A stretch of DNA of 64,000 nucleotides from Algoriphagus aestuarii (GTDB lineage: Bacteria > Bacteroidota > Bacteroidia > Cytophagales > Cyclobacteriaceae). Position 1 is the first letter of the stretch; each line of letters opens with the position of its first letter. The stretch is from contig JAFIDK010000004.1 in assembly GCA_017051695.1 (NCBI GenBank), forward strand, positions 408,019 to 472,018, in the 5' to 3' direction. Shown piece by piece: positions 9,126-16,742 of this stretch. A program made the translations under genes and the position numbers. The notes below the pieces were generated by a model, which was not told the origin of the DNA, made no database searches, and saw only the letters and a program-made list of their open reading frames with translations.

Positions 9126-11009
9126 TTAATAAGCTCTTACTGTTTTGCCTTCCATAAAATTGGCGAAGGATTTATTTACGACACGTGTACCTCCTGTGGT
9201 CGGATAGTCTCCAGTAAAATACCAATCCCCGATATGGTCAGGAATACACTTATGAAGATTCTCTACAGTTTGGAAAATCACATGAACTTCTGCCTTTATC
9301 GAATTACCTGAAACAATCTGGGCTACTTTATCAGAAATTTCATCGTCTGTAAACTGACTGTAAACCTCTTTCACAAAGTTCTCATAAGAATTTGGATGGT
9401 TTAAGCATGATTCATGGATTTTATCCAAAATATCTTCCATTTTCCTTTCCTTAAGTAAAGCAAGCGCAGCTCTGAAAGCAATGAACTCCTTCATTCTGGA
9501 CATATCAATGCCATAACAATCTGGGAATCGGATCTGAGGTGCTGAAGAGACGATAATGATTCTTTTTGGATTTAATTTATCCAAAGTAGTCAGAATGCTT
9601 TTCTCCAAGGTCGTACCTCTCACGATGCTGTCGTCAATCACCACCAAAGTATCCACTCCCGGCTTCACTACTTCAAAAGTTGTGTCATAGACATTGGCTA
9701 CCATGGTATCACGATCGTCGTCATTGGTAATAAAAGTTCTCAACTTCACATCTTTACTGACCAATTTTTCAACTCTCGGCCTGAAATTCAGCAACTCATC
9801 CAACTCACCCATATGGGGCTTTCCGTCTAAGAAAACCTCTCTTCTTTTTGCACTTAGATAATCTTCCAATCCCTCGATCATTCCCAAAAACGCTGTTTCA
9901 GCCGTATTCGGGATGTAAGAAAACACAGTGTTTTTCAGGTCAAAATCAATTGCCTTCAATATCTGTGGGATCAGGGCTTTACCCAAATCTTTTCTTTCTT
10001 GGTAAATCGCAGGGTCTGTTCCTCTGGAGAAATAAATTCTCTCAAAACTGCAGGATTTCTTTTCTCTGGCAGGCAAAATCTCTGACTCAGCATAAGACCC
10101 GTCCTTATTGATCACCAACGCGTGACCTGGTTTGATCTCCTGAATCGATTTAAAATCAATGTTGAATGCTGATTTGATCGCTGGCTTTTCGGAAGCAACC
10201 ACCACTACCTCATCATCTGCATAGTAATATGCTGGGCGAATACCTGAAGGATCACGTACCACAAACGCAGAACCATTACCAATCATCCCTGCCATCGTAT
10301 ATCCCCCGTCAAAGTCCCTACAGGATCTTCTCAGGATTCTAGCTACGTCCAGTTCATTCTCAATGACATTGGTGATCTGTTCGTTTGAATATTGGTGTTT
10401 GTATTTATCGAAAATCCGCTGGTTTTCTTCATCCAGGAAGTGACCGATTTTTTCCATCACCGTCACCGTATCTGTCTTTTCTTTAGGGTGCTGCCCCAGC
10501 TGAACCAGTTTACTGAACAATTCTTCAACATTGGTCATGTTAAAGTTTCCAGCCATCACCAGGTTTCTGCTTCTCCAGTTATTCTGTTTTAAGAAAGGAT
10601 GGCAAGTTTCGATACTGTTTTCCCCATGGGTTCCATATCGAAGGTGGCCCAGCCAAACTTCTCCAGTAAAAGCGATGTTTTCCTTTAGCCATTCAGCATC
10701 CGAAAGTGCATCATGACCGCCGATTTTCTTCGCTTTTTTGTATTTCTTGTTGATTTTGTCAAAGATAAAATTGACCGCTGAGGGTTCAATCGACCGGTAC
10801 CTACTGATATACCTTGTCCCGGGATCCGTACCAATTTTGATGTTGGCGACCCCTGCGCCATCTTGGCCTCGATTGATTTGCTTTTGCATTAAGACATAAA
10901 GTCTGTTAGCTGCATAAGCTGCTGTTCCGTATTTATCAATGTAATATTGGACGGGTTTGCGCAGCCTGATCATTGCTATGCCGCATTCGTGTTTGATGGC
11001 GTCACTCAT
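9126..11009 (-). CDS. purF: Amidophosphoribosyltransferase family protein (PurF-type, long form)
   Basis: Predicted glutamine PRPP amidotransferase, first step of purine synthesis. The N-terminal class II glutaminase domain begins with the nucleophile Cys9 in HECGIAM after an eight-residue leader, which would have to be removed as in other PurF propeptides. The domain continues with NRGQDGAGVA and GHLRYGTHG. The PRPP-binding loop of type I phosphoribosyltransferases is clear at about residues 452-465 (VVIDDSIVRGTT). At 627 residues it is over 100 longer than the common PurF of about 500, with an additional C-terminal region ending in VVNKSFANFMEG. A long form of this type occurs in Bacteroidota, sometimes beside a canonical PurF, so a paralogous role cannot be excluded. 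A TAnnTTTG promoter precedes it and its own terminator follows. Confidence 0.85.
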   Translation of the reverse strand: MSDAIKHECGIAMIRLRKPVQYYIDKYGTAAYAANRLYVLMQKQINRGQDGAGVANIKIGTDPGTRYISRYRSIEPSAVNFIFDKINKKYKKAKKIGGHDALSDAEWLKENIAFTGEVWLGHLRYGTHGENSIETCHPFLKQNNWRSRNLVMAGNFNMTNVEELFSKLVQLGQHPKEKTDTVTVMEKIGHFLDEENQRIFDKYKHQYSNEQITNVIENELDVARILRRSCRDFDGGYTMAGMIGNGSAFVVRDPSGIRPAYYYADDEVVVVASEKPAIKSAFNIDFKSIQEIKPGHALVINKDGSYAESEILPAREKKSCSFERIYFSRGTDPAIYQERKDLGKALIPQILKAIDFDLKNTVFSYIPNTAETAFLGMIEGLEDYLSAKRREVFLDGKPHMGELDELLNFRPRVEKLVSKDVKLRTFITNDDDRDTMVANVYDTTFEVVKPGVDTLVVIDDSIVRGTTLEKSILTTLDKLNPKRIIIVSSAPQIRFPDCYGIDMSRMKEFIAFRAALALLKERKMEDILDKIHESCLNHPNSYENFVKEVYSQFTDDEISDKVAQIVSGNSIKAEVHVIFQTVENLHKCIPDHIGDWYFTGDYPTTGGTRVVNKSFANFMEGKTVRAY

Positions 11010-11038
11010 GGATATTGGCGAATGTTATTTTGATGGAG

Positions 11039-11046
11039 CAAAGTTA
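11039..11046 (-). promoter_or_regulatory. -7 element of the purF-type gene
   Basis: TAACTTTG on the minus strand matches TAnnTTTG and ends 30 bp before the ATG at 11009, giving a leader of about two dozen bases. Confidence 0.5.
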
Positions 11047-11171
11047 CTAGAATTTAAAAGAACTTTTCTTCAAAAAAGTTCGATTTTAGGATTTTAAATT
11101 TTGTCAAGCTGTCCTTTTCCATCAAAGCTTCTAAATAGCTGAGATAGGCAGGTTTTTGCCCCACTTTTTAA

Positions 11172-11185
11172 GTTCTCTTAAGAAC
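11172..11185. promoter_or_regulatory. Inverted repeat, possible enhancer site for a sigma-54 activator
   Basis: GTTCT and AGAAC are separated by CTTA. Its centre lies about 107 bp upstream of the transcription start implied by the sigma-54-type promoter at 11260-11274, the usual position of activator sites. Assignment is inference from geometry only. Confidence 0.3.
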
Positions 11186-11259
11186 AAGTTGAGGGTATTC
11201 TCCCCATCATTTTGTTTGATTTTTATCAAAAAAGCGGGTTTTCAGACCATTTGAGCACT

Positions 11260-11274
11260 TGGCATGCCCTTCGC
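11260..11274 (+). promoter_or_regulatory. Candidate sigma-54 (-24/-12) promoter
   Basis: TGGCAT-N5-TCGC has the invariant GG and GC dinucleotides at the correct spacing relative to the consensus TGGCAC-N5-TTGC, with one mismatch in each half. It would start transcription near 11286, about 83 bp upstream of a small secreted-protein gene. A sigma-54 activator gene follows 404 bp after that start codon. Confidence 0.5.
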
Positions 11275-11314
11275 ACTAAGTTTTTCAGATCCAGAATAGA
11301 AGATTTTGGATTTA

Positions 11315-11328
11315 AGAGTCCGGACTCT
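11315..11328. repeat. Perfect 14-bp palindrome in the leader
   Basis: AGAGTCC is followed directly by its complement GGACTCT. It lies 40 bp before the ATG at 11369 and downstream of the candidate sigma-54 start site, so it could be an operator or an RNA hairpin in the leader. The remaining 11010-11258 part of this gene-free stretch is AT-rich and shows no other clear gene. Confidence 0.6.
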
Positions 11329-11368
11329 AACTATAAAAACACATTTAATACTAAACCAACTAATTACC

Positions 11369-11686
11369 ATGAAAAAGGTTCTTTTAATGTCCGCAATGTT
11401 AGTAACAGGTGCTGCAATGGCAACACCTCAGTTTATGTTGAATAACGGCACTTCAGTAGAGGCAATTGCCCAACAAGAAAAAGTTAAAATTGAGGCAGAT
11501 GCGCTTCCTGATGCTGTCAAAGCTGCCATCGCTGAAAGTGATGAGGTAAAGGCTCTTCCAATTGCGGAAGCTTTCCAAATCACACAGCTAGATGGAACAT
11601 TTCACTTCGAAGTTATTTTTGATAACGGTACGGAAGAAAAACTGACCAAAAAATATGACCAAGAAGGGAATGAAATAAAAGGCTAG
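11369..11686 (+). CDS. Small secreted PepSY-like protein
   Basis: A 105-residue protein with a clean signal peptide (MKKVLLMSAMLVTGAAMA) and a small mature domain of about 85 residues. LPDAVKAAIAESDEVKALPIAE followed by a beta segment and a charged GTEEKLTKKYDQEGNEIKG end resembles the PepSY-like/BLIP-like small periplasmic proteins of Bacteroidota; no enzyme motif is seen. I start it at the ATG at 11369 because upstream in-frame codons would place residues before the signal peptide. It has a candidate sigma-54 promoter, its own terminator, and a sigma-54 response regulator gene downstream, suggesting an envelope-response output. Its molecular role is unknown. Confidence 0.7.
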   Translation: MKKVLLMSAMLVTGAAMATPQFMLNNGTSVEAIAQQEKVKIEADALPDAVKAAIAESDEVKALPIAEAFQITQLDGTFHFEVIFDNGTEEKLTKKYDQEGNEIKG

Positions 11687-11707
11687 TTGCTTAATCCCTT
11701 TATATTT

Positions 11708-11739
11708 AAAAGCATCGGGCACCTGTCCGATGCTTTTTT
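11708..11739 (+). terminator. Terminator after the small secreted protein
   Basis: AAAGCATCGG pairs with CCGATGCTTT and is followed by T6. It separates the small gene from the response regulator gene, whose start is 34 bp further on. Confidence 0.9.
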
Positions 11740-11772
11740 CGTTAAACTTGTATTGTCAACCGTGATTTTTAC

Positions 11773-13176
11773 ATGAAACAGATTTTATTAGTCGAAGATG
11801 ACTTGACCTATTCCAGGATTGTTAAGACCTTTTTGGAGAAAAATGGCTATGCTGTAGAGACCTGTGTCAAAGTCAAAGATGCCCAACAAACCTTGGCAAC
11901 CAAAAGTTATGATTTGATCATTGCAGATTTTCGCCTTCCCGATGGGACAGGGATGGAATTACTCCAATGGTCAAAATCTAAGTATCCTGCTACCCAGGTC
12001 ATCCTGATTACCCATTATTCGGATATTCGGATAGCAATCAAAGCCATGAAATTGGGCGCTTTTGAATACATCACCAAACCTATTAACCCAGATGAATTAT
12101 TGGCCACTGTCAAAGAATCTCTCTCTGCCAAGAGTAGTGAGCCTGCGATCAGCACCAATAAGCCTCAAAAAACCACCGAATCCAAGGTGGCAAAAAGCAG
12201 TTATGTGGTGGGAAGCTCTGCCGAGGCAGAAAAACTGGAAAAACATATTCAGCTAGTTGCCCCAACTGATTTAAGTGTGTTGGTCCTTGGAGAAACCGGA
12301 ACTGGAAAAGAGTTTGTTTCCAGAAGAATCCATGATTTATCTACCCGAAAAGACGGGCCATTTATAGCCATAGACTGTGGAGCATTACCAAGAGAATTGG
12401 CAGGAAGCGAGCTTTTCGGCCACGTCAAAGGTGCTTTTACAGGTGCATTGGATCATAAAACTGGACATTTTGAGTCTGCTAAAGGAGGAACGATATTCCT
12501 GGATGAAATTGGAAACCTGAGTTATGAAGTACAAATCCAATTGCTTCGCGCCATTCAGGAAAGAACCATCCGTAAAATCGGTGGAAACAAAGAAATTCAA
12601 ATTGATGTCAGAATCATCGCCGCCACTAATGACAACTTGATTATCCAATCAGGAGATGGGCATTTCAGAGAAGATTTATACCATCGACTCAATGAATTTA
12701 CCCTACAGGCCATCCCACTCCGAAGAAGAAAAGAGGATCTGGAAGATTTTGCTCAGCAATTTTTAGAGGAAAGCAACGAAAGACTCGGTAAAAATGTAGG
12801 AGGTTTTACTCCTGAAGTCTGGGAAATTTTCCTTGCTTATGACTGGCCAGGAAACCTCCGTGAACTTCGAAACATCATCAAACGTGCAGTATTATTGACG
12901 GCTGGGGGTTTAGTAGAAAAAGATGCCCTTCCTTCTGACCTCTATGAGCCTTCCAATCAAATGGCCGGTGGAGGATTTGGCAATACCTCAGCAGTTGCCA
13001 TGAACGGAGAACTACCTTCACCAAAAGACTATAAATCAAAATGGGTGGAGCAAGAGAAAGAACTCATTCAAAAAGTCCTGAACGACACCAAATTCAACAA
13101 ATCAAAAACCGCCAGAATTCTGAACATGGACAGAAAAACCCTGTACAGTAAAATGGAAAAATACGGTCTGGATTAA
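11773..13176 (+). CDS. Sigma-54-dependent response regulator (NtrC family)
   Basis: Three-domain transcription activator. The receiver domain (1-120) has the phosphoacceptor Asp52 (IIADFRLPDG) and Lys102 (TKP). The AAA+ sigma-54 interaction domain (about 145-385) has Walker A GETGTGKE at 173-180, the GAFTGA loop that contacts sigma-54 at 220-225, and Walker B IFLDEIG near 241-247. A Fis-type helix-turn-helix closes the protein (about 435-467, KSKTARILNMDRKTLYSKM). The length of 467 is typical. The partner kinase is not adjacent in an operon; the nearest is the convergent hybrid kinase ending 11 bp away. Target promoters likely include the -24/-12 element at 11260. Confidence 0.95.
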   Translation: MKQILLVEDDLTYSRIVKTFLEKNGYAVETCVKVKDAQQTLATKSYDLIIADFRLPDGTGMELLQWSKSKYPATQVILITHYSDIRIAIKAMKLGAFEYITKPINPDELLATVKESLSAKSSEPAISTNKPQKTTESKVAKSSYVVGSSAEAEKLEKHIQLVAPTDLSVLVLGETGTGKEFVSRRIHDLSTRKDGPFIAIDCGALPRELAGSELFGHVKGAFTGALDHKTGHFESAKGGTIFLDEIGNLSYEVQIQLLRAIQERTIRKIGGNKEIQIDVRIIAATNDNLIIQSGDGHFREDLYHRLNEFTLQAIPLRRRKEDLEDFAQQFLEESNERLGKNVGGFTPEVWEIFLAYDWPGNLRELRNIIKRAVLLTAGGLVEKDALPSDLYEPSNQMAGGGFGNTSAVAMNGELPSPKDYKSKWVEQEKELIQKVLNDTKFNKSKTARILNMDRKTLYSKMEKYGLD

Positions 13177-13187
13177 GCAACCTTCGT

Positions 13188-15722
13188 TTAGTAGCTCTCT
13201 GGAGCAAAAACAACCTCTGAGAGAGCTGCTAACAGGTTTTTTACTTCTATATCCAAGATATTCAAGATTTCCTCCAGCCCATTTTGGGTTCCTAATTTTA
13301 GGCTGTTTTCCACTTTTCTGGCCAGATCCCCACTCGGACTTTTTATCTGACCCAGCCTGCTACCCAGTTGGTGGCAGATTTCCAACACTTCATCCCAGCG
13401 ATCATTTAACCGTGCTTTCTTAAGCCTGGTCATGTCTTTTTGAGTGTCTTTGATAAGATCTTTCAAAATATCCATTAAAAGCTCCTCATCGCCCATACAG
13501 AACCTTCGCATATCTTTCAGGTCAAAATGATCATGGCTTTCAGCTGTGAATTCTGACGCCATTGGTTGCCCTTTGGTCGCCCGGTCGGGAAAAATTCTAC
13601 TCAAGCAAGCAACTAGTGCTTTCTCTTGAAAGGGTTTAAAAAGCAATTCATTAAACCCGGCTTTCATCATTTTTTCTTTTTCTTCCACGAAGACATTTGC
13701 CGTCATGGCAAGTACCGGAAGTGATTGGTAGGAATCATATGTTCTGATAGACTTTACCACATCAAAACCGGAAAACTCTGGCATCTGAATATCAATTATT
13801 GCCAAATCAATGTCGATTTCTTCAAATTCATCACGGAAGAATGCCCCCCCAGGATAGGCAATGACATTGGCTCCAAAGTAGGAAAAAATAGTCTCCAGAT
13901 ACCTCAAACCCACTTTATCATCGTCCACAAGCAACACATTCTTTCCTTCCAAATCAATGAAATTCATTTCCGTTGTGCTAGGTTCTGCTTCCTGAGCCTC
14001 CACTGCCATCATTGGCATCGTGATCCTAAATTGAGTCCCAACACCTTCTTCACTTTTGGTGTCAATTTCTCCTTTCATTAACACAACCAATCGATGGACA
14101 ATCGCCAACCCAAGGCCTGTTCCACCAAATTTTCTGGAAATGGAATTATCTGCTTGATCAAATTCCAAAAATATTTTATCCAAAACCTCTTCACTCATAC
14201 CGATCCCGGTGTCCTTTATCTCCACAATTAGCTGATCTTCTGCCCATTCCACATAGACACTGATCGATCCTTCTTGCGTAAATTTAAATGCATTGGACAG
14301 GAGATTGTTCAGAATTTGTTTTAAGCGTAACTGGTCTCCCTCCAACCATTTGTCCTCAGGAAGCTTTAAAGCCCAATGAAAGCCAAGTTTTTTTTCATCT
14401 GCCTGTAGCTCGAAGAATTTCTGTAGTGATCCAAATAAATTAAAGGGATCAAAAGGTCGGTATTCCAATTTAAGTTTGCCTGCCTCCAGTTTTGAAAAGT
14501 CAAGTACATCGTCGACGATTTCCATCAAAGTCTGAGAAGCAAAACCAATCATTCTTAAATAAGATTGCTGAGCAGTATCCAAGGTGGATTTTTCCAAAAC
14601 CGATTGATACCCTTGAATGACATGAAGTGGATTACGGATTTCATGACTCATATTGGCAAGAAATTCCTGCTTAGATCGAGCCAGCGCTTCAGACTTTTGT
14701 TGGGAAATCAACAAGTTTTCTTGGTAGCTTCTATTAAGTCGTATCTCTTTTAAAATGGAGTAAACCAACAAAGCAGAACCTAAAACTGCCAATCCCACGA
14801 CTAGCAACAAGAAAAATGTCACATCATTGGCCAAGCCAAAAGCAGCGTTGTTTTGGGAATTTGAATCATCAATCACCCGCTTTTGTAAGGTAGTCAGCAA
14901 ATTCTGGATGGTACTGATGATCTCACTTTGCTTCTGGGAAAGCTCAGATTCCAACGAAGCCAACTTTTGTCTTTGGTAGGCTTCTTCACGGTAAATCCTG
15001 CTGATGACTCCACGGATATTGTATAAGATACTGTCTAGAGTAATAGGTTGCACTGCGGTAGAGCGGCTATTTTGTTTCTGAAGGTTTCGAAGGTAATTCA
15101 CCAACTTATCCTCTTCTTTGGATAATTCTTCTGGAGTGACTCTTCCCACCTGAAGTTCGGCACCTTTTGGAAGTTCCTGGCGTTTGGCATTTTGCTGCTT
15201 TAGTTCCTCCAGAATAATATCTTTAGGCTGAAGTGTTCGTAATGGCTCAGTCTCTAAATCCGCTGCCCTTCTCCGAATTCCCAGCTCAACTTTTCGCAAC
15301 GCTTCCTGGGTGAAATTGCGATGGGCAAGGTTACTTTTTACTTCAAAAAGATCCATGTACCCAGTCACCAAAGTTGCCAGGTTATCCCGGATACTTTGAA
15401 TATTCGATTTCTCAATACTGTCGGTAGCCCATTCGTCCAGTTGGGCAAGTTTCTCATCCAGCGACTTTAGCGTAGAGTCTTTCACTCTGAAATCTGCCTC
15501 TTCTCCAAACTGCTCGATCTGTGAAATCTGAAAAATCTCCGTCTGAAGCTCGTTCAGTAGATTCAGTTTCTGATTGGGCTCGGCCAGCTCAGATACTGTG
15601 TCTACCAAACGATTGAGAGTATAGTATGTCAACCCTGCTACGCCGATCAAAAAAATGGCAGCAAAGAAAAAGCCGATGACGACTTTACTTGCGGTTTTGG
15701 AAGACGGATTGACTTTTTTCAT
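13188..15722 (-). CDS. Hybrid sensor histidine kinase (HK-REC-HPt)
   Basis: Membrane sensor of 844 residues. Order: short cytoplasmic tail, TM helix near residues 12-35, a long coiled-coil-rich periplasmic region, second TM near 305-330, HisKA with His360 (NMSHEIRNPLH), HATPase_c with N and G boxes (NNLLSNAFKF, DTGIGM, GTGLGLAIV), receiver with Asp644 (AIIDIQMPE), and a C-terminal HPt domain with His784 (CHQLGSR). This is a complete intramolecular phosphorelay. I start at the ATG at 15722, not the TTG seven codons upstream, because a GGAGG Shine-Dalgarno sits just before it, a rarity in this genome. The secreted DsrE-like gene is directly upstream on the same strand. The final response regulator is unidentified. 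Confidence 0.93.
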   Translation of the reverse strand: MKKVNPSSKTASKVVIGFFFAAIFLIGVAGLTYYTLNRLVDTVSELAEPNQKLNLLNELQTEIFQISQIEQFGEEADFRVKDSTLKSLDEKLAQLDEWATDSIEKSNIQSIRDNLATLVTGYMDLFEVKSNLAHRNFTQEALRKVELGIRRRAADLETEPLRTLQPKDIILEELKQQNAKRQELPKGAELQVGRVTPEELSKEEDKLVNYLRNLQKQNSRSTAVQPITLDSILYNIRGVISRIYREEAYQRQKLASLESELSQKQSEIISTIQNLLTTLQKRVIDDSNSQNNAAFGLANDVTFFLLLVVGLAVLGSALLVYSILKEIRLNRSYQENLLISQQKSEALARSKQEFLANMSHEIRNPLHVIQGYQSVLEKSTLDTAQQSYLRMIGFASQTLMEIVDDVLDFSKLEAGKLKLEYRPFDPFNLFGSLQKFFELQADEKKLGFHWALKLPEDKWLEGDQLRLKQILNNLLSNAFKFTQEGSISVYVEWAEDQLIVEIKDTGIGMSEEVLDKIFLEFDQADNSISRKFGGTGLGLAIVHRLVVLMKGEIDTKSEEGVGTQFRITMPMMAVEAQEAEPSTTEMNFIDLEGKNVLLVDDDKVGLRYLETIFSYFGANVIAYPGGAFFRDEFEEIDIDLAIIDIQMPEFSGFDVVKSIRTYDSYQSLPVLAMTANVFVEEKEKMMKAGFNELLFKPFQEKALVACLSRIFPDRATKGQPMASEFTAESHDHFDLKDMRRFCMGDEELLMDILKDLIKDTQKDMTRLKKARLNDRWDEVLEICHQLGSRLGQIKSPSGDLARKVENSLKLGTQNGLEEILNILDIEVKNLLAALSEVVFAPESY

Positions 15723-15758
15723 ACTAACCTCCAAAATTACCAATAATTATTCCAAGTA

Positions 15759-16301
15759 TTAGAATTTCAGCAGGGTGTAGCCCTGAGGCACGTAGGTGGT
15801 GATAGTCGTCAATGCAGAATGTGCTATCTCCACCAATGGGGAAATATCGCCTTTTTGCAGACTTCTGGCACGCATGGACTGACCACAAACATAGATATCA
15901 ACTCCTGCATCTTTCAAAGCCTGAAATACCGGAAGGTTTGGATTGTCTACTTCGTAGCGCTTTTGGTATTCTTCGTTGTTCAAAATCGTGAAAATAGCTC
16001 CGCCATGGATCACGACTTTTACATGCATTCTTTCCTGAGGGACGCCTGCCAAGCCGTGAAGGTTCATCAATCTGGCAATATTATCTACCCATCTGCTGAT
16101 CTGCTTGGGATCATCTGCGCCAGTGGACATGTCTACTATGATTTTATAGTCCAAAGAAGGGTCTGGAAGCTCAGTCGCATCAGGAACTTCATAAATTCCC
16201 CCGAAGTCTTTTACCAAAGGAAACTGGGGGGATTGTGCAAATGTCAAATGGGTCAATAAGATTGTAGCAGAAAACAGTGCTGCTTTCAATAGTCGGTTCA
16301 T
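15759..16301 (-). CDS. Secreted DsrE-like family protein
   Basis: A 180-residue exported protein: signal peptide of about 22 residues ending in FAQ, then a DsrE/DsrF-type alpha/beta domain (DYKIIVDMSTG, HVKVVIHGGAIFTIL, AGVDIYVCGQSMRARSL). The Cys in VCGQS falls where related families have a reactive cysteine. Members of the DsrE fold relay sulfur or bind small molecules, but the periplasmic members are poorly characterised. It lies 36 bp upstream of the hybrid kinase on the same strand and is probably co-transcribed, so a role as ligand-binding or redox accessory of the sensor is possible but unproven. Confidence 0.8.
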   Translation of the reverse strand: MNRLLKAALFSATILLTHLTFAQSPQFPLVKDFGGIYEVPDATELPDPSLDYKIIVDMSTGADDPKQISRWVDNIARLMNLHGLAGVPQERMHVKVVIHGGAIFTILNNEEYQKRYEVDNPNLPVFQALKDAGVDIYVCGQSMRARSLQKGDISPLVEIAHSALTTITTYVPQGYTLLKF

Positions 16302-16515
16302 AGGAAAATTAATTAGGGTGAAAAAGTAGGGATTTTACAGGGGAATTGGAGGCCATTGGTGGAAATTTCCAGATCATAGTTTGTCTATTTGAAGTAATAG
16401 ACTCTCGCAGCGGCATAGAGGTAGTATTTTCAAATATTAAGGAGAGATTGCTGGTTCTAGCCGAATTTGTTAATAAACTTGGCTCCTTCGCTCTTTGCGG
16501 CAATAAACAAAAAAA

Positions 16516-16542
16516 CCTTCGAGGTTTTAAAAACCTCAAAGG
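16516..16542. repeat. REP-like palindromic element
   Basis: CCTTCGAGGTTTT is followed by its near-complement AAAACCTCAAAGG with one mismatch and one extra central base. A TTCGCTCTTTGCGG stretch precedes it on the plus strand. Both resemble short palindromes I associate with repeated intergenic DNA of Bacteroidota. The rest of the gap from 16302 to 16579 holds no gene I can support. Confidence 0.5.
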
Positions 16543-16546
16543 ACAC

Positions 16547-16577
16547 AAAAAAAGCCCTGAATTACTCCAGAGCTTTT
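16547..16577 (-). terminator. Terminator of tRNA-Leu
   Basis: On the minus strand AAAGCTCTG pairs with CAGGGCTTT (one G-U pair) and is followed by a T-run of seven. It directly follows the tRNA 3' end. Confidence 0.88.
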
Positions 16578-16579
16578 AG

Positions 16580-16663
16580 TGCGCACGAGAAGATTCGAAC
16601 TTCCACACAACTTAATGCACCACCCCCTCAAGATGGCGTGTCTACCAGTTTCACCACGTGCGC
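16580..16663 (-). tRNA. tRNA-Leu, anticodon GAG
   Basis: An 84-base class II tRNA. The seven-base acceptor stem GCGCACG pairs perfectly with CGTGCGC, with discriminator A at 16580. The D-loop has the usual GGTAGACAC, the T-arm contains GTTCGAATC, and there is a variable arm of leucine type. The anticodon stem CCATC/GGTGG encloses the loop TTGAGGG, giving anticodon GAG (reads CUC/CUU). CCA is not encoded. A TTG-N20-TACTTTTG promoter precedes it and a terminator follows. Confidence 0.95.
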
Positions 16664-16675
16664 GGTTAGGGTCAG

Positions 16676-16706
16676 CAAAAGTAGAAATGTTGCCTATTCG
16701 AAGCAA
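16676..16706 (-). promoter_or_regulatory. Promoter of tRNA-Leu (-33/-7)
   Basis: On the minus strand a -33 TTG (16704-16706) is followed after 20 bp by the perfect -7 element TACTTTTG (16676-16683). Twelve bp then separate it from the tRNA 5' end. This is the clearest complete Bacteroidota housekeeping promoter in the window. Confidence 0.7.
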
Positions 16707-16742
16707 CCCCTATCCCCAAGCTTTTCCAATTATTTTTAACGT

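Noticed and set aside
11306-11368. N-terminal extension of the small secreted protein from an upstream TTG
   Set aside because: It would bury the signal peptide and cover the palindrome; the ATG at 11369 is a better start.
16346-16579. 77-codon frame between the DsrE-like gene and tRNA-Leu
   Set aside because: Its 3' part is the REP-like palindrome and terminator translated; the 5' part has no recognised similarity.
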